64,000 nucleotides of DNA, from the NCBI RefSeq assembly GCF_040930455.2, contig NZ_CP170494.1. One strand, 5' to 3'. The notes beneath the pieces are model-generated. The model had not been told where the DNA came from and did not search any database. It was given only the letters and a program-made list of their open reading frames with translations. Shown here piece by piece: positions 36,075 through 44,297 of this stretch. Position 1 is the first letter of the stretch. Each line of letters starts with the position of its first letter. Source of the DNA: Neopusillimonas maritima. Lineage in GTDB: Bacteria; Pseudomonadota; Gammaproteobacteria; Burkholderiales; Burkholderiaceae_B. Both the position numbers and the translations under genes were made by a program.

Positions 36075-37261
36075 AGGGCCAACGCTTTCGTGTCACAGTA
36101 AACCGACAAGGCGTTCGTTAGATCCGCCCACAGGGCCTCCGGGTCCTCCAACCCGGCGTGCAGCCGCAGCAATGGGCCTTGATACGGCCACGGCGTGACT
36201 GATCGGGAAGGCGTATCAATCGGCAAAGCCAGGCTTTCATAGCCCCCCCATGAAAGGCCGATACCAAACAAAGTCAGTTGGTCGAAAAACTTCTCCAGTG
36301 CCTGCGCCCCCGCAGGCACTGGCTGAAGCACTACACCGAACAGCCCACTAGCCCCCAGGAAATCGCGTTTCCAGAATGCATGCCCCGACGATGACGAAAG
36401 TGCGGGATGCAGTACCGCCTCGACTGCGGAATGCGCTTGCAAGCGTTCAGCCAGCATCAGTGCCGTTGCCTGATGGCGTTGAAGCCGAACGGATAAAGTG
36501 CGCAAACCCCGGGTCGCCATATAAATATCATCGGGCCCCGCAGTTTGACCCAAAGCCTGCGCATGCGCCTGCAACCGCGACCAGGCTCGTTGATTGGTCG
36601 TCACCGCGCCTAATATGGCATCGGAATGTCCAACAAGATACTTGGTGGCCGCATGAATAGACACATCGACACCATGCTGAAACGGTTTAAAGTACAGCGG
36701 CGTTGCCCACGTGTTGTCCATCAACACCCAGGCGCCGAAAGCATGGGCAACCTGCGCCAACGCAGGCACATCGACCACTTCAAATGTTTGTGAACCCGGT
36801 GACTCCAGATATAGAGCCCGGGTTGTGCTGCGGAACCGCTTCGCGATATTTGCTCCTTCCAAGGGGCAAAAATACTCAACCTGCACTCCCATTTTGCTCA
36901 AAACCTGGTCCGCAAATGCCCGAGTCGGACCATAAACGTTATCCGTGATCAGAATATGGTCACCCGGTGACAGGAATGCCAGCATTGCATGCGTACACGC
37001 GGCCAAACCTGAAGGAAAAACCTGCGCGTCGTACGCCCCCTCCAGCTCTGCAAGGAGCGCCTCAAAAGACCGCGTGGTTGCCGTTCCGAACCGGGCGTAG
37101 TGCCCGTACGGGTTGGCATTGGCCCGTGCTGCTTTCCAGTCGGCATAGGAGTCAACCAACAAGGTCGACGCACGACAGGGGGGTGTATTCACCATACCGC
37201 CAAAATGCGCCGGTGCCCGGCCGGAATGAATAAGAAGCGTATCGTCATGCGAGGTTTTCAT
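36071..37261 (-). CDS. cystathionine beta-lyase (PLP-dependent), paralog 2
   Basis: 396-residue Cys/Met metabolism PLP enzyme, clearly related to the one at 8.4-9.6 kb. The cofactor lysine is in SIHAATKYLVGHSD, other marks are QVFPSGLAACTHAMLAF, LMDNTWATPLYFKPFQHGVD and FGIGLSWGGYESLALP. It probably cleaves cystathionine or another C-S compound. It is divergent from an Lrp-type regulator, separated by an AT-rich 122-base region, so the regulator probably controls it. The 3' end overlaps ccsB. The exact split of roles with paralog 1 is unknown. Confidence 0.85.
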   Translation of the reverse strand: MKTSHDDTLLIHSGRAPAHFGGMVNTPPCRASTLLVDSYADWKAARANANPYGHYARFGTATTRSFEALLAELEGAYDAQVFPSGLAACTHAMLAFLSPGDHILITDNVYGPTRAFADQVLSKMGVQVEYFCPLEGANIAKRFRSTTRALYLESPGSQTFEVVDVPALAQVAHAFGAWVLMDNTWATPLYFKPFQHGVDVSIHAATKYLVGHSDAILGAVTTNQRAWSRLQAHAQALGQTAGPDDIYMATRGLRTLSVRLQRHQATALMLAERLQAHSAVEAVLHPALSSSSGHAFWKRDFLGASGLFGVVLQPVPAGAQALEKFFDQLTLFGIGLSWGGYESLALPIDTPSRSVTPWPYQGPLLRLHAGLEDPEALWADLTNALSVYCDTKALAL

Positions 37262-37383
37262 ACTGAATATGATAATGACACCCTGACGAAATGATTTTGA
37301 TTTTTACCTACCGCATTCTCTCAGAATAAAATAATATTTCAATTATATTTAATTTACTGGAATAAATTTTCTTTTGAGACAAT
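37262..37383. promoter_or_regulatory. AT-rich divergent control region between the C-S lyase and Lrp genes
   Basis: The 122-base gap is far richer in A and T than its surroundings, especially 37320-37375, with AATAAAATAATATTTC and AATTATATTTAATTT. CAGAATAAA resembles the left half of an Lrp site. Such regions are usual binding places for Lrp/AsnC proteins. Exact sites cannot be fixed by eye. Confidence 0.5.
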
Positions 37384-37851
37384 ATGGACAAATTCGATTG
37401 TCATATCCTTGAGATTTTGCAATCCGATTGCGCGCTTGCAGTTAACGATATCGCCGAACAAGTCGGCCTAAGCGCAACAGCCTGCTGGCGGCGCATACAG
37501 AAGCTTGAAGAGCAGGGTATTGTTCGCGCTCGTGTGGCGTTATTGGATGGCGCAAAACTGAACGTTGGCGTAACGGTTTTTGTGGCAATACGCACCAGCC
37601 GGCACGATGCCAAATGGCTGGCGCAATTTCATGCGGCGGTCTCAACGATTCCAGAAGTCGTTGAACTGTATCGGATGTCGGGCGACACCGATTATTTAAT
37701 GCGCGTTGTCGTACCCGACGTGGCGGGTTACGACCGCATTTACAAACGACTCATCCATATGGCCGAACTGTCCGACGTGAGCTCAAGCTTTGCAATGGAG
37801 CAAATAAAATACACAACGGCCTTGCCCCTTGGATACGTTGCAGATACGTAA
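37384..37851 (+). CDS. Lrp/AsnC family transcriptional regulator
   Basis: 155-residue regulator with an N-terminal winged HTH (LQSDCALAVNDIAEQVGLSA, then TACWRRIQKLEEQGIVRARV) and a C-terminal RAM/AsnC ligand-binding domain (VVELYRMSGDTDYLMRVVVP). The length matches the family. It is divergent from the second cystathionine beta-lyase gene, a common layout in which the regulator responds to an amino acid and activates the enzyme gene. The ligand is not visible from sequence. Confidence 0.9.
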   Translation: MDKFDCHILEILQSDCALAVNDIAEQVGLSATACWRRIQKLEEQGIVRARVALLDGAKLNVGVTVFVAIRTSRHDAKWLAQFHAAVSTIPEVVELYRMSGDTDYLMRVVVPDVAGYDRIYKRLIHMAELSDVSSSFAMEQIKYTTALPLGYVADT

Positions 37852-37876
37852 AACGAAGCACGCGCAACACGAAAGA

Positions 37877-38542
37877 TTAATCGGGCCTCACGCCCCGTAT
37901 GGCCAGGTCCACCAGTTCCCTGAACCGGGCCAGCCCTTCCACCGCATCAGGCTTTTCCTGATTCAACCAACGCCGCACTTCGGTTAAATAAATCGTTAAA
38001 AACAACGAGGCGATCAGCGAAGCCGGGGCCGTTTTGGTTGCCTGCCCCGACGTCTGCCCACGGCTCACGATTTGCTGCAATGCCTTCACCATACGTGGCC
38101 GACGCTCGTAAAAACGGGCGGTTTCAGGGCCCGGTTCATCGGTTGCCCCCACCACGTCCATAATTTCACGCACAATAGGCCGCCCCAAAGCAGGATGAGC
38201 CGCCCAGTAGTCGTAACGCGGCCTGAAAAAGGCCGTTATCTGCTCCAGCAAAGATTTGTTGGCATCGATGGCCTGTTCGGCCTGTTCACTGACCTCGTCC
38301 AGATCATCGTTCACAATCATCAGCAATTCACGTTTGTCTTTCGCATACGTGAACAACGTGCCAATTCCCACTTCGGCCAAGGCGGCAATATCGCGTGTTG
38401 TGGCCACGTCGTAGCCTTTTTCCATGAACTCCCGCCGCGCCGCGGCCTGAATACGGCGGCGGCGCTCAAGCTTGCCACGCTCGCGCAAACCCATTTTCGC
38501 CTGAGCCGCTCGCGTTTTCCTGTGAATAACCTGGTTTTCCAT
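37877..38542 (-). CDS. TetR-family regulator of the aromatic catabolic cluster
   Basis: 221-residue regulator. A basic lead is followed by the HTH at about residues 25-72 (RRRRIQAAARREFMEKGYDV, ATTRDIAALAEVGIGTLFTY). The C-terminal helical domain (ITAFFRPRYDYWAAHPALGR, SLIASLFLTIYLTEVRRWLN) binds an unknown effector. It is divergent from the first FAD monooxygenase gene; the gap holds a 16-base palindrome that recurs before the transporter operon. It is therefore the best candidate for the local regulator. Confidence 0.88.
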   Translation of the reverse strand: MENQVIHRKTRAAQAKMGLRERGKLERRRRIQAAARREFMEKGYDVATTRDIAALAEVGIGTLFTYAKDKRELLMIVNDDLDEVSEQAEQAIDANKSLLEQITAFFRPRYDYWAAHPALGRPIVREIMDVVGATDEPGPETARFYERRPRMVKALQQIVSRGQTSGQATKTAPASLIASLFLTIYLTEVRRWLNQEKPDAVEGLARFRELVDLAIRGVRPD

Positions 38543-38614
38543 GACTCAAAAAGGTTGAATTGGTGGCCTGATACACGATCACGCTTGACCAAAATTAAAA
38601 CACACCCATAAAAT

Positions 38615-38636
38615 GAAACATGCTCATTTTTGAGCA
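38615..38636. promoter_or_regulatory. operator-like site A, upstream of the first FAD monooxygenase
   Basis: Contains the perfect palindrome TGCTCA-TTTT-TGAGCA (38621-38636). The 19 bases 38615-38633 are the exact reverse complement of 39996-40014 (site B, TCAAAAATGAGCATGTTTC). It lies 73 bases from the TetR start codon and 95 from the monooxygenase start codon. Probable binding site of the TetR protein. Confidence 0.65.
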
Positions 38637-38730
38637 AATAATAGAAATAATTATAGGCAGGTTTGGAGACACAGCGACAGCATTATCTTTCGCGACCCTC
38701 CCCGATCCTATTTTCACGGATAAACAACTT

Positions 38731-39936
38731 ATGGACAACAACCCTGTCATTGTGTCCGGCGGCGGGCCGGTGGGATTAGTAGCGGCGTTATCGCTGGCCG
38801 AGAAAGGCATTAACGTCGTAGTACTGGAAACCTGTACCGATATTCCAACCGACCTCAGGGCAGGCACGTTCCACCCGCCCACCGTTGAAATGCTCGATAC
38901 GCTTTCCATCGGACAGGATTTGCTGCAACTGGGCATTAAAGTGCCGGAGTGGCAAATTCGCGACCGCAAGAAAGGGCTGGTTGCCCAGTTCGACCTGGGT
39001 CGTATCGCCGACGAAACCCCTTACCCATTCCGCCTTCATTGCGAACAGCATAAGGTCTCCCGGCTTGCTTACCAGGCCTTGCAGAAATTCTCGAACGCAC
39101 AGGTATTGTTCGGCCATGAATGTGTTGGGTTTACCCAGGATAAAGAGGGTGTCACGGTACAAATCAAATCGGGCGACACAACACAAGAGGTACGCGCCAG
39201 CTACCTGATTGGAGCCGACGGTGCCCACAGCATCGTTCGCAAAACAGCCGACATCGAGTTCGAAGGTTTCACCTGGCCCGAACGCTTTTTGGTTTTCGCC
39301 ACCACGTTCGATCTGAAAAGTGTCGGGTTTACCGGCAACGCCTATATTGCCGACCCCGACGAATGGGCCGCCATTTTCGTGCAGCCTCACAATGGCCCCC
39401 CCGGCATTTATCGAATCGCGTTCCCCATTCAGCCGGATCAAGACGAAGAAACCGTGCTGTCCGATGACTACGTGCAAAGCCGAATCCAAGGCTTTTTATC
39501 GCCCGACCGCACCTACGACATTCCGTATCGCAGCATCTATCGCGTGCATCAGCGCGTTGCCAAAACATTCCGGCAGGGTCGCATTATGCTGGCCGGCGAC
39601 GCCGCACACGTGAACAACCCCCTGGGCGGCATGGGCCTGAACAGCGGTATTCACGACGCCATGAACCTGGCCGACAAACTTGGCAAGGTCTTGCAGGAAA
39701 ACGCGGACAACGACCTGTTGGACCTTTATGACCGCCAACGTCGCATCACCAATGTTGAATATGTGCAGGCCATCACCATCCGAAACAAGAAAATGCTTGA
39801 AGAGCGCGACCCTGAAATCCGCGCCCAGCGCCTGGACGAAATGCGCGAAACCGCCGCAGATCCGGAAAAACACCGGGCCTTTCTGATGAACTCGTCAATG
39901 ATCAACAGCGTCCGGCGCGCTGCGCAAATCGAATAG
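38731..39936 (+). CDS. FAD-dependent aromatic monooxygenase (PHBH/MhpA-like fold)
   Basis: 401-residue class A flavoprotein monooxygenase. The FAD Rossmann motif is VIVSGGGPVGLVAALSL at the N-terminus, the DG motif is LIGADGAHSIVRK, and the GD motif is LAGDAAHVNNPLGGMGLNSG. Such enzymes use NAD(P)H and oxygen to hydroxylate phenolic rings. The substrate loop is not close enough to a named enzyme to say which. The ATG at 38731 is chosen because the longer frame (from 38620) would include the operator site. It is the first gene after the TetR regulator. It ends 170 bases before the TRAP operon, which has its own copy of the operator. Confidence 0.85.
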   Translation: MDNNPVIVSGGGPVGLVAALSLAEKGINVVVLETCTDIPTDLRAGTFHPPTVEMLDTLSIGQDLLQLGIKVPEWQIRDRKKGLVAQFDLGRIADETPYPFRLHCEQHKVSRLAYQALQKFSNAQVLFGHECVGFTQDKEGVTVQIKSGDTTQEVRASYLIGADGAHSIVRKTADIEFEGFTWPERFLVFATTFDLKSVGFTGNAYIADPDEWAAIFVQPHNGPPGIYRIAFPIQPDQDEETVLSDDYVQSRIQGFLSPDRTYDIPYRSIYRVHQRVAKTFRQGRIMLAGDAAHVNNPLGGMGLNSGIHDAMNLADKLGKVLQENADNDLLDLYDRQRRITNVEYVQAITIRNKKMLEERDPEIRAQRLDEMRETAADPEKHRAFLMNSSMINSVRRAAQIE

Positions 39937-39995
39937 CCTTAAGGGTTGGGGGTGCGTTTTCCCCAACTCTTTTTTTTGGTAAAAATATGCTAGAG

Positions 39996-40014
39996 TCAAA
40001 AATGAGCATGTTTC
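39996..40014. promoter_or_regulatory. operator-like site B, upstream of the TRAP transporter operon
   Basis: TCAAAAATGAGCATGTTTC, an exact reverse-complement copy of site A at 38615-38633. ATGCT (39987-39991) and AGCAT (40005-40009) form a longer imperfect dyad. It lies about 95 bases upstream of the TAXI binding-protein ATG, at the same distance site A has from the monooxygenase. The sharing points to one regulator for both transcripts. Confidence 0.65.
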
Positions 40015-40028
40015 AGAAATTTTTAACC

Positions 40029-40071
40029 CCCTATGTTTTCAGCATGTAGGGCAATGAAATTTCACATTGCC
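40029..40071 (+). other. paired inverted repeats in the leader of the TRAP operon
   Basis: CCCTA (40029-40033) with TAGGG (40047-40051), and GGCAATG (40050-40056) with CATTGCC (40065-40071), which has the inner palindrome GAAATTTC. The two stems share bases, so they could be alternative RNA hairpins, or further protein sites. No T run follows, so this is not a plain terminator. Confidence 0.35.
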
Positions 40072-40106
40072 ACTACATAAAATCAGTTCCACTCCAGGAG
40101 ACAAAA

Positions 40107-41060
40107 ATGAAATTGAAATTTCTTGCCGGGCTGGCGCTTGCCGTTGGCCTTACCAGCACTGCCGCCGCCCAGAATGTAGGGGTCGGTACCATGAGCCAAG
40201 GCACCATGAGCTACTCCAGCGGCTCGGCCATCGCCAAAGTGATTGCCGAACAAACCAAAATGCAGGCTCGTGTACAGCCCAATAGCGGTGAAAGCGTTTT
40301 AATTCCGCTCGTTGATATGGGCGAGCTTGATTTTGGTATTGCCAACATCCTTGAGTCCGCTGAAGCAAAACACGGCGAAAGAGCGTTTGAGGGCCGACCC
40401 GCTAAGAACCTTCAAATTGCCTCCGTTATATTCCCCCTGAAAACCGCACTGTTTGTACGTGCCGACTCCGACATCAACTCCCTCGCCGACCTGAAAGGTA
40501 AACGCGTTACTTACGGCTTTACTGCCATGGGTTCGATTAACACCGTACTCGACGGTTTGCTAGCGACAGGTGGCTTAGGTCCCGACGACATCCGCCAAGT
40601 ACTAGTCCCCAATGTGGTGCGTGGTGCCGACGAACTAATCGCCGGCAATGCTGACGCATTCTATTTTGCGGTGGGTGCCGCCAAAGTTACCGAGGTTGAT
40701 GCTTCCGTCGGCGGTCTTCGCATGCTCCCCATGGGCACCAGCGAAGCCCAATTGGCCGCGATGCGAAAAATTTATCCCTACGGCTATTCAGTCAATGAAG
40801 CGCCCCGCCCCGGCCTCCCCGGCTTCACAGAGCCAACACCCGTGCTGGCCTACGACAATTTATTGTTAACCAGCCCCAACACGCCTGACGAAGTCGTCTA
40901 CAAAGCCATGAAGGCGCTTTATGAAAATCAGCCTGAACTCGCCAACTCTTTCGCACCTTTCCGTGGATTCAATGTCAAACAAATGTACAAGCCCGACATG
41001 CCCCTTGAATTCCATGCCGGCTCAATGCGTCTATTCAAAGAAGTAGGGCTGGTTAAATAA
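40107..41060 (+). CDS. TAXI-type TRAP transporter solute-binding protein
   Basis: 317-residue periplasmic protein of the TRAP-TAXI family. The signal peptide is MKLKFLAGLALAVGLTSTAA with a cut after AAA. The family signature is MSYSSGSAIAKVIAEQTKMQ followed by LIPLVDMGELDFGIANILE. It captures an unknown organic acid or aromatic compound and hands it to the fused permease encoded next. The start has CAGGAGACA. It opens the long operon that goes on to the alcohol dehydrogenase gene. A family member in this setting most likely takes up the pathway substrate. Confidence 0.9.
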   Translation: MKLKFLAGLALAVGLTSTAAAQNVGVGTMSQGTMSYSSGSAIAKVIAEQTKMQARVQPNSGESVLIPLVDMGELDFGIANILESAEAKHGERAFEGRPAKNLQIASVIFPLKTALFVRADSDINSLADLKGKRVTYGFTAMGSINTVLDGLLATGGLGPDDIRQVLVPNVVRGADELIAGNADAFYFAVGAAKVTEVDASVGGLRMLPMGTSEAQLAAMRKIYPYGYSVNEAPRPGLPGFTEPTPVLAYDNLLLTSPNTPDEVVYKAMKALYENQPELANSFAPFRGFNVKQMYKPDMPLEFHAGSMRLFKEVGLVK

Positions 41061-41086
41061 CCCTGCACCTCAAGCGGAAAAGCATC

Positions 41087-43030
41087 ATGAAAATCTCGGC
41101 GTCCGGGCGTCTTGAGCAAGGTGTTCCTGCACCTTTGCGAAATACGGCATCTCTCATTCTTCAAGCCTTGCTGACACTTACAGTGATCGGCTGGGTCCTG
41201 AAGGTGCCGTTGTATATGGGTTGGACGTTCTATAACGAACAGTTCCTGGCTCTGATTCTTGGCTTCGGCCTTGGTCTGGCTTTTTTACTCGTCCGTGCCC
41301 GGCCTTCCCCCCCCGACGCCCCCACGCCTTGGATTGATGCCATTGCGGGACTAGCGGGGCTAATAGCGTGTACTTACATTGCGGTACGCTATCCCGCACT
41401 GGTAAATGAAGTTATTTACCGCCCGTTGGACGCCGTTATTATTAGTGCCTTAATTGTCGGTTTAATTATTGAGGCGACTCGGCGTACAGCGGGTTTAACA
41501 CTGGTTATCGTCGTTCTGGTGCTCTTCCTCTATGCTCTAACTGGGCATTTGCTACCCGACACATTCGTTAGCAGACCGGTCGACTTCACACGCTTACTGG
41601 TTTATCTAGGGATGGACACAAATGCCGTTTTGGGCCAAACCCTGGCCATTGCAATCATTGTTGTTATCCCTTTTACCCTTATGGGCCAAATACTGGCTGT
41701 AACCGGCGGTTCACAATTTTTTGCCGATTTGGCAATGGCCATGATGGGTCGCTACAGAGGCGGCTCTGCAAAAATTTCCGTTGCAGGCTCCGCGCTTTTT
41801 GGCATGATTTCCGGGAGTGCCGTCTCAAACGTCGCCGCTGTCGGCGTTGTCACCATTCCCATGATGAAGCGATCAGGCTTCCCAAGTCACACCGCCGCCG
41901 CCATTGAAGCCGTCGGCTCGACAGGAGGGCAACTCGCCCCTCCCGTAATGGGCGCAACGGCTTTTCTAATGGCCGAATTACTGCAGGTGTCCTACGCATC
42001 AGTACTGATAGCAGCTTTTATTCCTGCGTTTCTATATTACTTGGCACTTTTCATTCAAGTTGACCTGGCCGCGGCTAAGCTAGGAATTAAAGGCGAACCG
42101 ATGGATCGCCTTCCGGCACTGAAAGAAGTTTTGCGACATGGGTGGTATTTCCCTATCCCTTTCGTCATCTTGGTCCTGGGAATCATGTTTTACGGCGTGG
42201 CAGTAGAGTATGCCGCACTGCAAGCCTCAGCACTATTGATTATTTTCAACTTGGCGTTCGGATATAAAAAGCAACGCACCCCAATTAAAGAACTGCTATT
42301 GGCAGCCATTAATACAGGACGCGCCTCGATCGATATTCTTATCATTGCCGGAGCGGCGGGCTTGGTAATTGGAACGTTAAATCTAACTGGGTTAGCTTTC
42401 GGGCTTACCCTGCAACTTTTGACCGTGAGTGGCGATAGTATTCTCATACTCCTTCTCATGACTGCCGTTATAGCAATTATTCTGGGTATGGGAATGCCCA
42501 CAGTCGGGGTCTACATCCTGCTTGCCACCCTCATCGCACCAGCGCTGATCGAGGCGGGCATTTCACCGATGGCTTCCCACATGTTCGTCATGTACTTTGG
42601 AATGATGTCCATGGTGACACCCCCCGTCGCAATTGCCGCCTTTGCTGCAGCCAATATTGCCGGGTGTGACGGCTCCAAAGCCGGTTGGGCCGCGACCAGG
42701 GTAGGATGGTGCTCCTATATTGTCCCTTTCCTTTTCGCCCTCTCGCCCAGTTTACTTATGGAGGGCACGATGACGTCAGTACTGTGGACCGTCACCACTG
42801 CCTCCATAGGCATTTTGGCGGGAACAGTTGCAGTTGTCGGCTATTTCTCGACCGCCGTCAATGGTGGTTATCGAATCTTGTTTATGGTCGCGGGACTCCT
42901 CATGTTAATTCCTGCAGATACCTTCTCAGATGCAGGATGGACTGACGTGGTCGGCGTCATACTCATGGCCATTCTGACAGGCCTGCACTTTCTACATAAA
43001 AAGCGTGAAGCGGCAACACCCGCCACTTGA
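41087..43030 (+). CDS. TRAP transporter permease, fused 4TM/12TM
   Basis: 647-residue membrane protein joining the small (DctQ-like) and large (DctM-like) TRAP permease parts, as usual for TAXI systems. About 16 or more hydrophobic segments are visible. The DctM part carries SGSAVSNVAAVGVVTIPMMK and VGSTGGQLAPPVMGATAFLM, then IILGMGMPTVGVYILLATLI. It drives sodium- or proton-coupled uptake with the upstream binding protein. It starts 27 bases after the binding-protein stop and is followed after 16 bases by the PhzS-like monooxygenase, so uptake and breakdown are co-transcribed. Confidence 0.92.
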   Translation: MKISASGRLEQGVPAPLRNTASLILQALLTLTVIGWVLKVPLYMGWTFYNEQFLALILGFGLGLAFLLVRARPSPPDAPTPWIDAIAGLAGLIACTYIAVRYPALVNEVIYRPLDAVIISALIVGLIIEATRRTAGLTLVIVVLVLFLYALTGHLLPDTFVSRPVDFTRLLVYLGMDTNAVLGQTLAIAIIVVIPFTLMGQILAVTGGSQFFADLAMAMMGRYRGGSAKISVAGSALFGMISGSAVSNVAAVGVVTIPMMKRSGFPSHTAAAIEAVGSTGGQLAPPVMGATAFLMAELLQVSYASVLIAAFIPAFLYYLALFIQVDLAAAKLGIKGEPMDRLPALKEVLRHGWYFPIPFVILVLGIMFYGVAVEYAALQASALLIIFNLAFGYKKQRTPIKELLLAAINTGRASIDILIIAGAAGLVIGTLNLTGLAFGLTLQLLTVSGDSILILLLMTAVIAIILGMGMPTVGVYILLATLIAPALIEAGISPMASHMFVMYFGMMSMVTPPVAIAAFAAANIAGCDGSKAGWAATRVGWCSYIVPFLFALSPSLLMEGTMTSVLWTVTTASIGILAGTVAVVGYFSTAVNGGYRILFMVAGLLMLIPADTFSDAGWTDVVGVILMAILTGLHFLHKKREAATPAT

Positions 43031-43045
43031 TTAGGAAATTGAACA

Positions 43046-44296
43046 ATGGACAAAAAGTATGATGTCGTCATTGTGGGTGCCGGAATCGGTGGACTCACAC
43101 TCGCCCTTAACTTGCATCAAGCAGGGTTCTCATGCGCGCTGTTTGAATCGGTCCCGGAAATCAAACCTTTAGGCGCGGGCGTCAATCTCCTGCCCCACTC
43201 AGTCAAAGTGCTCGATAGCCTCGGGCTAGTGCCTGCATTATCCCAAGCCGCCATCAAAACGAAAGAATCTGTCTTTTTTAATAAATTCGGACAATTCGTG
43301 TATAGTGAGCCCTCAGGTATCGACGCCGGGTACAGCTGGCCGCAGTTTTCGATCCATCGAGGTGACCTGCAAAACATCCTGATCGACACCGTACATGAGC
43401 GCATCGGACGCGACGCCATTCATCTTGGTCATCGTTGCACTGGGGCGACACAGAACGATGAGGGTGTCATTGTTCACTTCGAGCACCCCGACGGAACCAA
43501 GGTCGATGTAAAGGGCTCAATTGTTATCGGTTGTGATGGTATTCATTCGATCATCCGCAAACAGCTTTACCCAAATGAAGGCGCACCGCGCTATTCAGGT
43601 GTAAATATGTGGCGTGGCACAACCCCCATGAAACCGTTCCTTAGCGGCGCCAGTATGGTACGGGCAGGCTGGTTGTCAGTTGGAAAAATGGTTATTTACC
43701 CTGTTCGCAACAACATCGACGACCAAGGTAACCAGTTGATTAATTGGGTCGCCGAAATTGAAGCGCCATACCCGGCCAAACGTGATTGGAATGGAAGAGG
43801 CCGACTGGAGGCCTTTTTCCCCGCGTTTTCCGACTGGCATTTCGATTGGCTCGACGTGGCTGCCATGATTGAACAGACCGAGCAAATTCTGGAATACCCC
43901 ATGGTCGACCAAGACCCCCTTCCACGCTGGAGCTTTGGTCGAATAAGCCTGCTGGGCGACGCAGCGCACCCCATGGTGCCGCGAGGCTCCAATGGTGCAG
44001 GTCAAGCCATTCTCGATGCGCCCTGCCTGACTGAACAGCTTCGACAGCACGGTTTAACCGAAAAAGCCTTGTCAGAATACGATCGGATTCGGGTCAAAGC
44101 TACCACTGAGGTAGTACTCATGAATCGAGTAGCTCCGCCTGACACAATTCTCAAAGAAGTGCACGACCGCACAGGCGGCAAGCCCTTCAAAAACCTTGAT
44201 GACTACATCAGTCAGAATGAACTCGCCTCGATTTCCAACAAATACAAAAGCGTCGCGGGTTTCAAAGTAGAAGATTTACGTAAAGAGGTCGTTTAG
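43046..44296 (+). CDS. FAD-dependent monooxygenase, PhzS/salicylate-hydroxylase-like
   Basis: 416-residue class A flavoprotein. Motifs are the FAD-binding VVIVGAGIGGLTLALNLHQA, the DG motif IGCDGIHSIIRKQLYP, and the GD motif SLLGDAAHPMVPRGSNGAGQ. The segment PLGAGVNLLPHSVKVLDSLG, the SIHRGDLQNIL stretch, and NMWRGTTPMKPFLSG agree well with PhzS, the 5-methylphenazine-1-carboxylate monooxygenase, and related decarboxylating hydroxylases. It therefore may hydroxylate, and perhaps decarboxylate, an aromatic carboxylate. The start has TAGGAA in front. It is one base from the aldehyde dehydrogenase gene. The true substrate is unknown. Confidence 0.85.
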   Translation: MDKKYDVVIVGAGIGGLTLALNLHQAGFSCALFESVPEIKPLGAGVNLLPHSVKVLDSLGLVPALSQAAIKTKESVFFNKFGQFVYSEPSGIDAGYSWPQFSIHRGDLQNILIDTVHERIGRDAIHLGHRCTGATQNDEGVIVHFEHPDGTKVDVKGSIVIGCDGIHSIIRKQLYPNEGAPRYSGVNMWRGTTPMKPFLSGASMVRAGWLSVGKMVIYPVRNNIDDQGNQLINWVAEIEAPYPAKRDWNGRGRLEAFFPAFSDWHFDWLDVAAMIEQTEQILEYPMVDQDPLPRWSFGRISLLGDAAHPMVPRGSNGAGQAILDAPCLTEQLRQHGLTEKALSEYDRIRVKATTEVVLMNRVAPPDTILKEVHDRTGGKPFKNLDDYISQNELASISNKYKSVAGFKVEDLRKEVV

Positions 44297-44297
44297 T

